Shown: in pieces, positions 1 to 5,041 of the stretch
How the letters are laid out: each line of letters starts with the position of its first letter
How positions within the stretch are numbered: position 1 is the stretch's first letter
The notes under the pieces: generated by a model
What the model was told of the DNA's origin: nothing
Databases searched by the model: none
Seen by the model: the letters and a program-made list of their open reading frames with translations, nothing else
From: Deinococcus sp.
Lineage (GTDB): Bacteria; Deinococcota; Deinococci; JACQHA01
NCBI GenBank assembly: GCA_016199255.1
Contig: JACQHA010000073.1
Span: 1-6,276 of the forward strand
Reading direction: 5' to 3'
DNA: 6,276 bases
Made by a program: the position numbers and the translations under genes

Positions 1-560
1 CGGTTCAGGTCTCCCAAGAGGTGCAAGATGTCGTGCTGGGTCTTGGGATCCACCCCGGCAGTGGGCTCATCAAGCAAGAGCAGCCTGGGGCGGCCAATCA
101 GCGCTCTAGCCAGGAACACCCGCTGCTGCTGGCCACCAGAGAGGGCACCAATGTGCCGCTGGGCAAACTGGGCGATGCCCAACCGCTCCAGTAGCTCCAT
201 CATCGCCCGGCGGTCACTGCGGCCTGGCCAGGGTAGCCAGCCCATCTGGCGATAGCGGCCCATGAGCACCACCTGCTCCACAGTGACCGGGAAGGTCCAG
301 TCCACAGTCTGCACCTGGGGAACATAGCCCACCCCGGCCGGGGGCGCGCCATTCACCCGCTGCCCTAGAACCCGCACTGAGCCAGCCAGCACCTCGGCAG
401 CGCCCAAGATGCTTTTCAGCAGGGTGGTCTTGCCGGCACCAGAGGGACCGACAATACCGGTGAACTGGCCACTAGTAATGGTCAGCGTAACGTCACGCAC
501 CACTGGCCGGCGCTGGTAGCCGGCAGTCAGCTCCTGCATCTCAACCAGAATGTCGCTCAC
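1..560 (-). CDS. Metal ABC transporter ATP-binding protein (MntB/ZnuC type), 3' end cut by window edge
   Basis: This is the cytoplasmic ATPase that would power a metal-ion ABC importer of the Mn/Zn/Fe group. The first 186 residues are visible. Reading from the GTG start, Walker A is GPSGAGKTT (38-46), the Q-loop is YVPQ (79-82), the signature is LSGGQQQR (140-147) and Walker B is LLLLDEP (160-166), followed by a D-loop at GVDP. The switch histidine and C-terminus lie beyond the left edge. The stretch VDWTFPVTVEQVVLMGRY (86-103) is the hallmark of the manganese/zinc ATPase subfamily, which I know from the family rather than from a search. The GTG at 560 is preferred because GGAAAG lies five bases upstream; an in-frame ATG at 539 would remove the start of the fold. 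The gene begins 19 bases after the stop of the binding-protein gene, so the two are almost certainly cotranscribed. The permease is expected to follow off the edge. The choice of Mn or Zn cannot be made from this protein. Confidence 0.95.
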   Translation of the reverse strand, partial: MSDILVEMQELTAGYQRRPVVRDVTLTITSGQFTGIVGPSGAGKTTLLKSILGAAEVLAGSVRVLGQRVNGAPPAGVGYVPQVQTVDWTFPVTVEQVVLMGRYRQMGWLPWPGRSDRRAMMELLERLGIAQFAQRHIGALSGGQQQRVFLARALIGRPRLLLLDEPTAGVDPKTQHDILHLLGDLN

Positions 561-579
561 AGCATCTTTCCAACAGTCA

Positions 580-1548
580 CTACTGGGTCACGTTAGTGGG
601 GTCGATGCCCACCAGGGCGTCCACATTGCCGCCCAGGGGGATCAGCATGTTCTGCATGTTCTGCAGCATCAACGCTACATAGGTATGGTTGGGGTCTCCC
701 GGCTCGCCGGGCAGATCATCGTCCCGCAAGGTGCTCACAAACACTGTCCCCACTTCCCGGGCGATCTGATCCAGCACTGTACTAGGAAATACTTCAGAGC
801 CAAAAATCGCCGGCACCCGCTCGCGCCGGATCTGAGCGATGATGGCCACCACCTCCCGGGGCGAGGGCTCGCTGAAGTCTGAAGGCTGGATGGCGCCAAT
901 GATGGTCATCCCATAGCGCTGGGCGAAGTAAGGGAACGAGTCATGATAAGTCAGCAGGCCACGGTTCAGCTCAGGAACGGTGTGTACCGAAGCAAAGATG
1001 CCCTGGTCGAGCTGGCCCAGCTTGAACAGGTAGGCGTCGCTGTTAGCCTGATATGCCCTAGCGTTAACTGGATCCAGCTCCATCAAGGTATCGCGTACAA
1101 TCCGGGCGTAGTTGGCAGCATAGGCCACATTCGGCCACAAGTGAGGGTTGGGATCCCCATTCTCCCTCGGAAAGCTGAAATCGTAGATGTACTGCTCCGG
1201 GGAGATAGTCAGGTCACCCAGCTTCACCACCCGCACTCCCGGGTTGCCGGCAGCATCCACCAGCTCCTCAGTGGGCACCTCTAGGTTGAGGCCATTCAGG
1301 AACACTACATCAGCACTTGCTATGAAGGCCACATCAGCCGGGGTAGGCTCGAAAGTGTGAGAGTTGATGCCCTCGGGGATGATCCCATGCAGGTTCACCA
1401 GGCTGCCGGTCACGTTGAACACAATGTTGGTCAGCGGGGCTACGGTGGTGACCACATTCAGCTTGCTCCGGGCTACCGCCGGGCCGAAAGCACCTGCTAG
1501 CAGCAGAATCAAGACGCCGCTGACGACGAGCTGCTTACCACCCTTCAT
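580..1548 (-). CDS. Periplasmic metal-binding protein of a Mn/Zn ABC importer (TroA/ZnuA/MntC family)
   Basis: This protein captures a divalent metal ion outside the membrane and delivers it to the importer whose ATPase gene follows. From the ATG at 1548 the product is 322 residues. It starts with a Sec signal (MKGGKQ, a hydrophobic run, then AVA-RS near residue 26) with no lipobox cysteine. The four family metal ligands can be placed by eye: His64 in NSHTFEP, His136 in NPHLWPN, His202 in YHDSFPYF and one of Asp276-278 in RDDDLPG. A His-His-His-Asp set is typical of TroA/ZnuA; PsaA/MntC proteins use Glu at the third position. The His-rich loop of many ZnuA proteins is absent. The start is uncertain. 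The frame stays open to a TTG at 1680 that has a perfect Shine-Dalgarno, giving 366 residues, but that would put 44 residues before the signal peptide. Third-position GC is 25/44 in that extension and 33/44 in the first 44 codons from the ATG. I therefore prefer 1548, with moderate confidence. Confidence 0.9.
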   Translation of the reverse strand: MKGGKQLVVSGVLILLLAGAFGPAVARSKLNVVTTVAPLTNIVFNVTGSLVNLHGIIPEGINSHTFEPTPADVAFIASADVVFLNGLNLEVPTEELVDAAGNPGVRVVKLGDLTISPEQYIYDFSFPRENGDPNPHLWPNVAYAANYARIVRDTLMELDPVNARAYQANSDAYLFKLGQLDQGIFASVHTVPELNRGLLTYHDSFPYFAQRYGMTIIGAIQPSDFSEPSPREVVAIIAQIRRERVPAIFGSEVFPSTVLDQIAREVGTVFVSTLRDDDLPGEPGDPNHTYVALMLQNMQNMLIPLGGNVDALVGIDPTNVTQ

Positions 1549-1684
1549 AGAAATCAGCGCAAATGCGCCCTTGACACCGACCCGTAGCTGGGCTGCTTCA
1601 ACCAGCCGGTACTTAGATGTGCTAGGTTCGGGTAGCCATCGTCTCGAACTGAACGCGGCGACCGATGCGGTTAGCTGCAAGCTG

Positions 1685-1692
1685 CCTCCTTT
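1685..1692 (-). promoter_or_regulatory. Strong Shine-Dalgarno (AAAGGAGG) overlapping the stop of the Fur-family gene
   Basis: AAAGGAGG begins on the last two bases of the TAA stop of the regulator gene and is followed, after CAGC, by a TTG at 1680 in frame with the metal-binding protein. The four-base spacing equals that of the binding-protein gene at 3382 (GGAGG, four bases, ATG), so initiation at the TTG is mechanically plausible. No other start codon lies in range. It either starts a longer binding protein or couples translation across the gap to the ATG at 1548. Confidence 0.6.
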
Positions 1693-2173
1693 AGGTAGCA
1701 GTAGTTGACCCTCGTACCATCTCGGACTGATGTCCCTCTTGCCCTAGCTGAGGGGTATCGCATGCTTCACAAACACCGTGCAACTCCAAGTGATGATGCT
1801 CAACCTTGAAATGATGTTTCCGGGCTAATCTCCTGATCAATGGTCCTAGATCACAATGATGGAACTCGATCACCCGGCCGCAAGACTGGCACACCAGCTG
1901 GTGCACATGGCTGCCACTCCGGGCGGCGTAGCCATGCCCGGCGGCGGTAGAGTGCACATGCTCCACCAGCTCCAGCTCGCCCAGCACCTCCAGGGCACGG
2001 TACACCGTGGTCAGGTTGATGCCCAGGTGCTCCAGCTCTGCCTGCAAAGTATGCGGCGTGTGGCAGCGCCCGCTCTGGGCCAGGGCTTCATACACCAGCC
2101 GGCGCTGGGCAGTGAGGGCATATCCCCCCTGCTTGAAGCGTTCCCGTACCTGGTTCCAGTCGATACCGGTCAC
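1691..2173 (-). CDS. Fur-family metal-dependent transcriptional repressor
   Basis: This 160-residue cytoplasmic regulator would repress metal uptake when its metal is bound. The N-terminal winged helix runs from about residue 5 to 85, with the family recognition segment NLTTVYRALEVL at 53-64. The C-terminal dimerisation domain holds two CXXC pairs, Cys95/Cys98 (CQSC) and Cys135/Cys138 (CEAC), the usual structural zinc site. Probable regulatory ligands include His89, His91 (HVHQLVC), Glu103 and histidines around 105-106, 120-128 and 132. By eye, the cysteine that Zur proteins use next to the HH motif (YRRC in mycobacterial Zur) is replaced (YAARS, 82-86), so a classical Zur is not clearly supported and Mur/Fur-like or other metal sensing is possible. 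The GTG start at 2173 has AAGGGGAG at 2177-2184. It is first in the operon with the metal-binding protein and ATPase, and a Fur-type inverted repeat overlaps its promoter, which suggests autoregulation. The last 22 residues after CEAC form a polar tail of no known role. Confidence 0.95.
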   Translation of the reverse strand: MTGIDWNQVRERFKQGGYALTAQRRLVYEALAQSGRCHTPHTLQAELEHLGINLTTVYRALEVLGELELVEHVHSTAAGHGYAARSGSHVHQLVCQSCGRVIEFHHCDLGPLIRRLARKHHFKVEHHHLELHGVCEACDTPQLGQEGHQSEMVRGSTTAT

Positions 2174-2192
2174 TAGCTCCCCTTGGACTGAG

Positions 2193-2221
2193 ACTTTATG
2201 CTACCTGCAAACATTTTGCAA
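2193..2221 (-). promoter_or_regulatory. Probable promoter of the fur-type/metal-uptake operon
   Basis: On the minus strand, TTGCAA (2221-2216) and TAAAGT (2198-2193) are separated by 17 bases. Each matches the sigma-70-type consensus at four of six positions. The transcript would start near 2186, leaving only a short leader that consists mostly of the Shine-Dalgarno site of the regulator gene. The -35 box lies inside the inverted repeat at 2206-2220. This is an inference from spacing and position. Confidence 0.55.
2206..2220. promoter_or_regulatory. Fur-family operator candidate (TGCAAA-N3-TTTGCA)
   Basis: The sequence TGCAAACATTTTGCA is an inverted repeat with six-base perfect arms around three central bases. 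It has the form TGCAA-N5-TTGCA, which resembles operators described for Fur-family proteins such as the nickel regulator Nur. It lies 33 bases upstream of a Fur-family start codon and overlaps that gene's likely -35 box, where a bound repressor would block RNA polymerase. The resemblance to Nur sites does not prove nickel sensing. Confidence 0.7.
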
Positions 2222-2285
2222 CTTCCAATAACCTGCCATCGCACCATGATCCCAACCTCACCCTACCCCAGGCTAACTAAGAGAA

Positions 2286-2314
2286 TGGTCAAGGTTAGAT
2301 AAGAAAAGTATGAA
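2286..2314 (+). promoter_or_regulatory. Possible ispH promoter (TGGTCA-N17-TATGAA)
   Basis: TGGTCA at 2286-2291 and TATGAA at 2309-2314 are 17 bases apart and each match the consensus at four of six positions. The -10 element runs into the perfect palindrome at 2311-2324, so binding there would interfere with initiation. A competing -10 candidate, TAAAGT at 2337-2342, lies six bases before the ispH ATG. Which of the two is used cannot be decided from the sequence. Confidence 0.35.
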
Positions 2315-2324
2315 TCGCGATTCA
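2311..2324. promoter_or_regulatory. Perfect 14-base palindrome upstream of ispH, operator candidate
   Basis: TGAATCGCGATTCA is an exact inverted repeat with no spacer, 24 bases upstream of the ispH start. It overlaps a candidate -10 box and would also lie over the -35 region of the alternative start-proximal promoter. It shares no core with the TGCAAA repeat in the same intergenic region, so a different DNA-binding protein is implied. I do not recognise the motif. Confidence 0.45.
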
Positions 2325-2348
2325 GCTGCCACGTGCTAAAGTAGAGCC

Positions 2349-3191
2349 ATGAAGGTGGTGCTGGCCAACAAGATCGGCCCCTGCTTCGGTGTGGAAAGAG
2401 CGTTTAAGGTGGCGCTGCAGGCGGCCAAGACCCCTGGGCCGCTGACCGCTCTGGGTGCCCTGGTGCACCACCCCGAAGGGATCCGCCGCCTAGAGCAGGC
2501 CGGCATACGCACGGTGCGGAAGCTGGAGGAGATCGAGGAGGGGCGGGTGATCATCAGCGCCCATGGGGTGCCGCCCGCTACTATAAAGCAGGCCAAAGAG
2601 CGGGGCCTGGACGTGGTTGATGCTACCTGTCCCCTGGTGTACCTGATCCACCGAACGGCGCGGGAGTTCCACGCCAGCGGGCGCCAGGTGATCATTCTGG
2701 GGGACAAAGAGCACCGCGAGGTCAGGGGCATTGCCGGCTGCATCCCCCACCCGGTGGTGATCAAGGGGCCGCAGGACGTGTCAGCGCTGCCCGATTACCA
2801 GAAAGTGGGCCTGGTGTCCCAGTCCACCAAGCGAGCCGAAACCTTGGCCGCCACCACAGCGGCGCTCAGAAAGCGCTACCGCGACGTGGCTGTGGCGGAG
2901 TACACCATCTGTCGGCCAGTAAGAGACCGGCAGCTCGCCATCCGCGACCTGGCGCCGCTTACTGATCTGATTGTCATTGTGGGCGGCAAGAACAGCGCCA
3001 ACACCAGGGAAATGGTGCAGGCCGCCCAGGAGCACGGGGCGCGGGTGGTGCACGTGGAAGGGGCCCACGAGCTGGATCCCGAGAGCTTCAGGGGAGCGCG
3101 CACTGTGGGCCTGGCTGGTGGCGCCTCTACCCCTTTAGAAACCATCCACGAAGTGGCCCACGCCCTGGAAGCTATGCCGCCCCAGGCATAG
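2349..3191 (+). CDS. ispH: 4-hydroxy-3-methylbut-2-enyl diphosphate reductase (IspH/LytB)
   Basis: IspH carries out the last step of the MEP pathway. It reductively dehydroxylates HMBPP to a mixture of isopentenyl and dimethylallyl diphosphate in the cytoplasm, using an oxygen-sensitive [4Fe-4S] cluster. The 280-residue length is normal for a compact IspH. The three cluster cysteines are visible: Cys12 (GPCFGVERA), Cys94 (DATCPLV) and Cys188 (TICRPVRDRQ). Substrate-site residues known from the E. coli enzyme also align by eye: His40, His72 (SAHG), His122 and the catalytic Glu124 (EHREV), Thr160 (SQST), Ser216 and Asn218 (KNSAN), and Ser260 (GGAS). The enzyme should therefore be active. The segment after Cys188 reads RPVRDRQ where many homologues have DATxxRQ. 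The ATG at 2349 has no good Shine-Dalgarno, but the KVVLANKIGPCFGV amino terminus fits the family. It stands alone between the divergent metal operon and the peptide transporter, with its own promoter region and terminator. Confidence 0.97.
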   Translation: MKVVLANKIGPCFGVERAFKVALQAAKTPGPLTALGALVHHPEGIRRLEQAGIRTVRKLEEIEEGRVIISAHGVPPATIKQAKERGLDVVDATCPLVYLIHRTAREFHASGRQVIILGDKEHREVRGIAGCIPHPVVIKGPQDVSALPDYQKVGLVSQSTKRAETLAATTAALRKRYRDVAVAEYTICRPVRDRQLAIRDLAPLTDLIVIVGGKNSANTREMVQAAQEHGARVVHVEGAHELDPESFRGARTVGLAGGASTPLETIHEVAHALEAMPPQA

Positions 3192-3212
3192 AGCCTGGGC
3201 CGTCTTGCTTTT
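3181..3212 (+). terminator. Probable intrinsic terminator of ispH
   Basis: A seven-base perfect stem, CCCAGGC (3181-3187) with GCCTGGG (3193-3199), closes a five-base loop that includes the ispH stop codon. A T-rich stretch ending in CTTTT (3208-3212) follows. The gap of about nine bases between stem and T run makes it a moderate rather than strong terminator. Confidence 0.5.
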
Positions 3213-3232
3213 GGCCTGCTACCGCCTATAAT
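3205..3232 (+). promoter_or_regulatory. Probable promoter of the peptide ABC transporter operon
   Basis: A perfect -10 hexamer TATAAT lies at 3227-3232, with a weak TTGCTT (3205-3210) 16 bases upstream. It directly follows the ispH terminator-like hairpin and precedes the binding-protein start by about 150 bases. Transcription would begin near 3238-3240. The -10 is part of the ten-base palindrome TATAATTATA, so the same hexamer also reads on the minus strand (3236-3231). Confidence 0.6.
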
Positions 3233-3254
3233 TATACACGGCACGCTGCGCGTC

Positions 3255-3303
3255 GCTGCTAGCGCAACTTTCGTCGCCACCAGGCGCCAGCAGCCCATTT
3301 TTT
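3255..3303 (+). terminator. Intrinsic-terminator-like hairpin in the leader of the peptide-transporter operon
   Basis: GCTGCTAGCGC (3255-3265) pairs with GCGCCAGCAGC (3284-3294), giving ten base pairs with one A-C mismatch around an 18-base loop. CCA and then six Ts (3298-3303) follow. It lies downstream of the only clear -10 box and upstream of the gene's Shine-Dalgarno. It is therefore either a read-through ispH terminator or an attenuator controlling the transporter operon. Confidence 0.5.
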
Positions 3304-3333
3304 CGCTTGTGCGCTGGGCAAGGCAAAGAGCGA

Positions 3334-3348
3334 GCCGGGGAACCCGGC
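3334..3348 (+). other. Small GC hairpin in the leader just upstream of the binding-protein ribosome site
   Basis: GCCGGG (3334-3339) pairs perfectly with CCCGGC (3343-3348) around a GAA triloop, 22 bases before the Shine-Dalgarno at 3371. It is flanked by similar A/G-rich words on both sides (GGCAA, GCGAGC). It may stabilise the 5' end of the mRNA or form part of a regulatory leader. I do not recognise it as a known riboswitch. Confidence 0.4.
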
Positions 3349-3381
3349 GAGCAAAGGCAAGTGGCATCTAAAGGAGGGGAA

Positions 3382-4992
3382 ATGCACCATATGAGACATC
3401 TGTTGAGGCTGACGCTAGTGACGGCATTGGGCCTGCTGCTCGGGCTGGCTGTCAGTCAGGGCGAGAAAGTCCTGATTGTGGCAGTGCCCGGGGACATTGA
3501 CACCTTTGACCCCGGGTTCACCGTAGGCAGCAAGCCGTCCCAGACCACCATCCAGAACACCTTTGACCAGCTCACCCAGTACGCCGTTGTGAATCGCACC
3601 CTGCCGGACGGCACCCCCTACCAGACAGTGGACACCTCTCAGATCCTGGGGATGCTGGCTGAGTCCTACGAGCTGGCTGATGGTGGCAGCACGGTGATCT
3701 TCCACGTGCGCCCAGGGCTCACTTACTCCGACGGCACGCCGATTGACGCCAGCGCCGTGGTCAACGGCTACCGCCGGATCTTTGGCAGTGGCGGCATCTC
3801 GGTGTTCCTGCTCTCCATGGGCGGCGCCGTCACCAGTGGCGACGCCTTCCAAGTCATCGACAACCTGACCCTGAGCATGCGCATGTCTAAAGCCAACAAC
3901 ATCACGCTGCTCAACAACACCATGCACAACACCAGCGCTCTGAACCCCCGGGAGATTGAGGCGCATGCCACCGCCGATGACCCATGGGCCACCGGCTATT
4001 TCCGCCAGAACCTGGGCATTGGTAACGGGCCGTTTGTGCTCGAGGAGTACGTCCCGGGCGACCGGATCGTGCTGCGCGCCAGGGACGACTACTATGGCGA
4101 CCGGGCGAAATTGGACCGGGTGATTATGAAGATCATCTCTGACCCGGCGCAACGCGAACTGCTCTTGCGCACTGGTGCGGTGGACATGGTGGACGTGATT
4201 CCCTTCTCGGCGGTCAGCCGGTTCAGGAGCGACCCCCGGGTGCAGCTGCTTTCCATCCCCACCACCCGCACCAACCACCTGATCATGAACAACGCCATAG
4301 CCCCCTTCGACAACCAACTGGTGCGGCAGGCGGTGAACTACGCCATTCCCTACGACCTGCTCCTGAGTCAGGTGACGTTTGGCAACGCCCGGCCAGCGCG
4401 CAGCCCGGTGAACGAGGGGATGCCCAGCAGCGACTACTCCTTCTGGCACTATGACACTAACCCCGACCGGGCCCGGGAACTCCTGGCCCAGGCCGGGTTC
4501 CCTGGTGGCCAGGGGCTCCCCGCCATTAAGCTCTCGGTGCGCATCGGTGACGAGATCGACGAGCGCACCGCGGTGATTGTGCAGGACGCCCTGGCGCAGG
4601 TTGGCATGCCGGTGCGGATTGAGCGGCTGGCGTTCGCTGCCTTCAACCAGCTCCAGCAGGCCCACCAGCTCCAGTTCTTTGTGGACAACTGGATCTCCTG
4701 GGTGAACGACCCCTTCTATCACCTGTTCTGGAATTTCTACTCCCGCAGCCCCACCAACTACGGCAACTTCAGCAACGCCCGGGTGGATGAGCTGATTGAC
4801 ACCCTCCTGCTCTCTGACGACGCCGCTGCCCGCGACGCCGGCAGCCGGGAGATCCAGCAGATTGTGATTGAAGAGGCCCCCTGGGCACTGCTCTATAACC
4901 CCAACTTCATTGTGGCCATGCGCAAGAACGTCACCGGCTACGTGTACTACAACGACGAGCTGACCCGCTTCGTGCACATGGACAAGAACTAG
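3382..4992 (+). CDS. ABC transporter solute-binding protein, family 5 (oligopeptide/dipeptide type)
   Basis: This 536-residue protein binds solute outside the membrane and delivers it to the permeases encoded next. Residues 1-26 form a Sec signal (MHHMRHLLRL, a hydrophobic run, then AVS-QG) without a lipobox cysteine, so the mature protein is probably soluble in the periplasm. The family 5 layout is clear. The mature end is GEKVLIVAVPGDIDTFDP, followed by LAESYEL and FHVRPGLTYSDGTPIDASAVV near residues 92-126, the classic family signature. There is a mid-region NGPFVLEEYVPGD, and near the end EEAPWALLYNP. Length is normal. The ATG at 3382 has GGAGG four bases upstream (3373-3377); the frame is open further up to 3307, but that part has no signal-like sequence. 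The ligand cannot be read from sequence. Family members carry peptides, sugars, nickel or opines, and the DppB/DppC-type neighbours make peptides the default guess. Confidence 0.95.
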   Translation: MHHMRHLLRLTLVTALGLLLGLAVSQGEKVLIVAVPGDIDTFDPGFTVGSKPSQTTIQNTFDQLTQYAVVNRTLPDGTPYQTVDTSQILGMLAESYELADGGSTVIFHVRPGLTYSDGTPIDASAVVNGYRRIFGSGGISVFLLSMGGAVTSGDAFQVIDNLTLSMRMSKANNITLLNNTMHNTSALNPREIEAHATADDPWATGYFRQNLGIGNGPFVLEEYVPGDRIVLRARDDYYGDRAKLDRVIMKIISDPAQRELLLRTGAVDMVDVIPFSAVSRFRSDPRVQLLSIPTTRTNHLIMNNAIAPFDNQLVRQAVNYAIPYDLLLSQVTFGNARPARSPVNEGMPSSDYSFWHYDTNPDRARELLAQAGFPGGQGLPAIKLSVRIGDEIDERTAVIVQDALAQVGMPVRIERLAFAAFNQLQQAHQLQFFVDNWISWVNDPFYHLFWNFYSRSPTNYGNFSNARVDELIDTLLLSDDAAARDAGSREIQQIVIEEAPWALLYNPNFIVAMRKNVTGYVYYNDELTRFVHMDKN

Positions 4993-5003
4993 CCGCCTGG
5001 TGA

Positions 5004-5030
5004 GGGGGCCCGGGGCTGGCCGGGGCCCCC
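5004..5030 (+). other. Very GC-rich hairpin between binding-protein and permease genes
   Basis: GGGGGCCC (5004-5011) pairs perfectly with GGGCCCCC (5023-5030), and GGT (4999-5001) can extend the stem against ACC (5031-5033) across a two-base bulge. No T run follows, so it is not a complete intrinsic terminator. Hairpins placed here in ABC uptake operons often protect the upstream binding-protein mRNA and lower permease expression. That role is inferred. Confidence 0.5.
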
Positions 5031-5041
5031 ACCTACTACTT

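Noticed and set aside
550..882. Plus-strand open frame opposite the ATPase/binding-protein junction
   Set aside because: It is antisense to two well-supported genes, has no ribosome site and encodes no recognisable domain.
2273..2298. CTAAC/GTTAG inverted repeat separated by 16 bases
   Set aside because: Five-base arms with such a long spacer are expected by chance and do not align with a promoter.
3304..3365. Resemblance of the GGGCAA/GCAAAG words to a cyclic-di-GMP-I riboswitch
   Set aside because: Only short words match. The second stem and the conserved 3' half of that class are absent.
3307..3381. Upstream extension of the peptide-binding protein
   Set aside because: The extra 25 residues are hydrophilic and precede a normal signal peptide. 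A strong Shine-Dalgarno sits directly before the ATG at 3382.
3415..4977. Long open frame on the minus strand, antisense to the peptide-binding protein
   Set aside because: It mirrors a gene with clear family 5 signatures. Its own product is Val/Gly/His-rich low-complexity sequence with no domain, as expected from a GC-rich shadow frame.
5000..5041. GTG start giving the DppB-like permease 14 more residues
   Set aside because: The extension is encoded by a GC hairpin, has no ribosome site and does not resemble the family's amino terminus.
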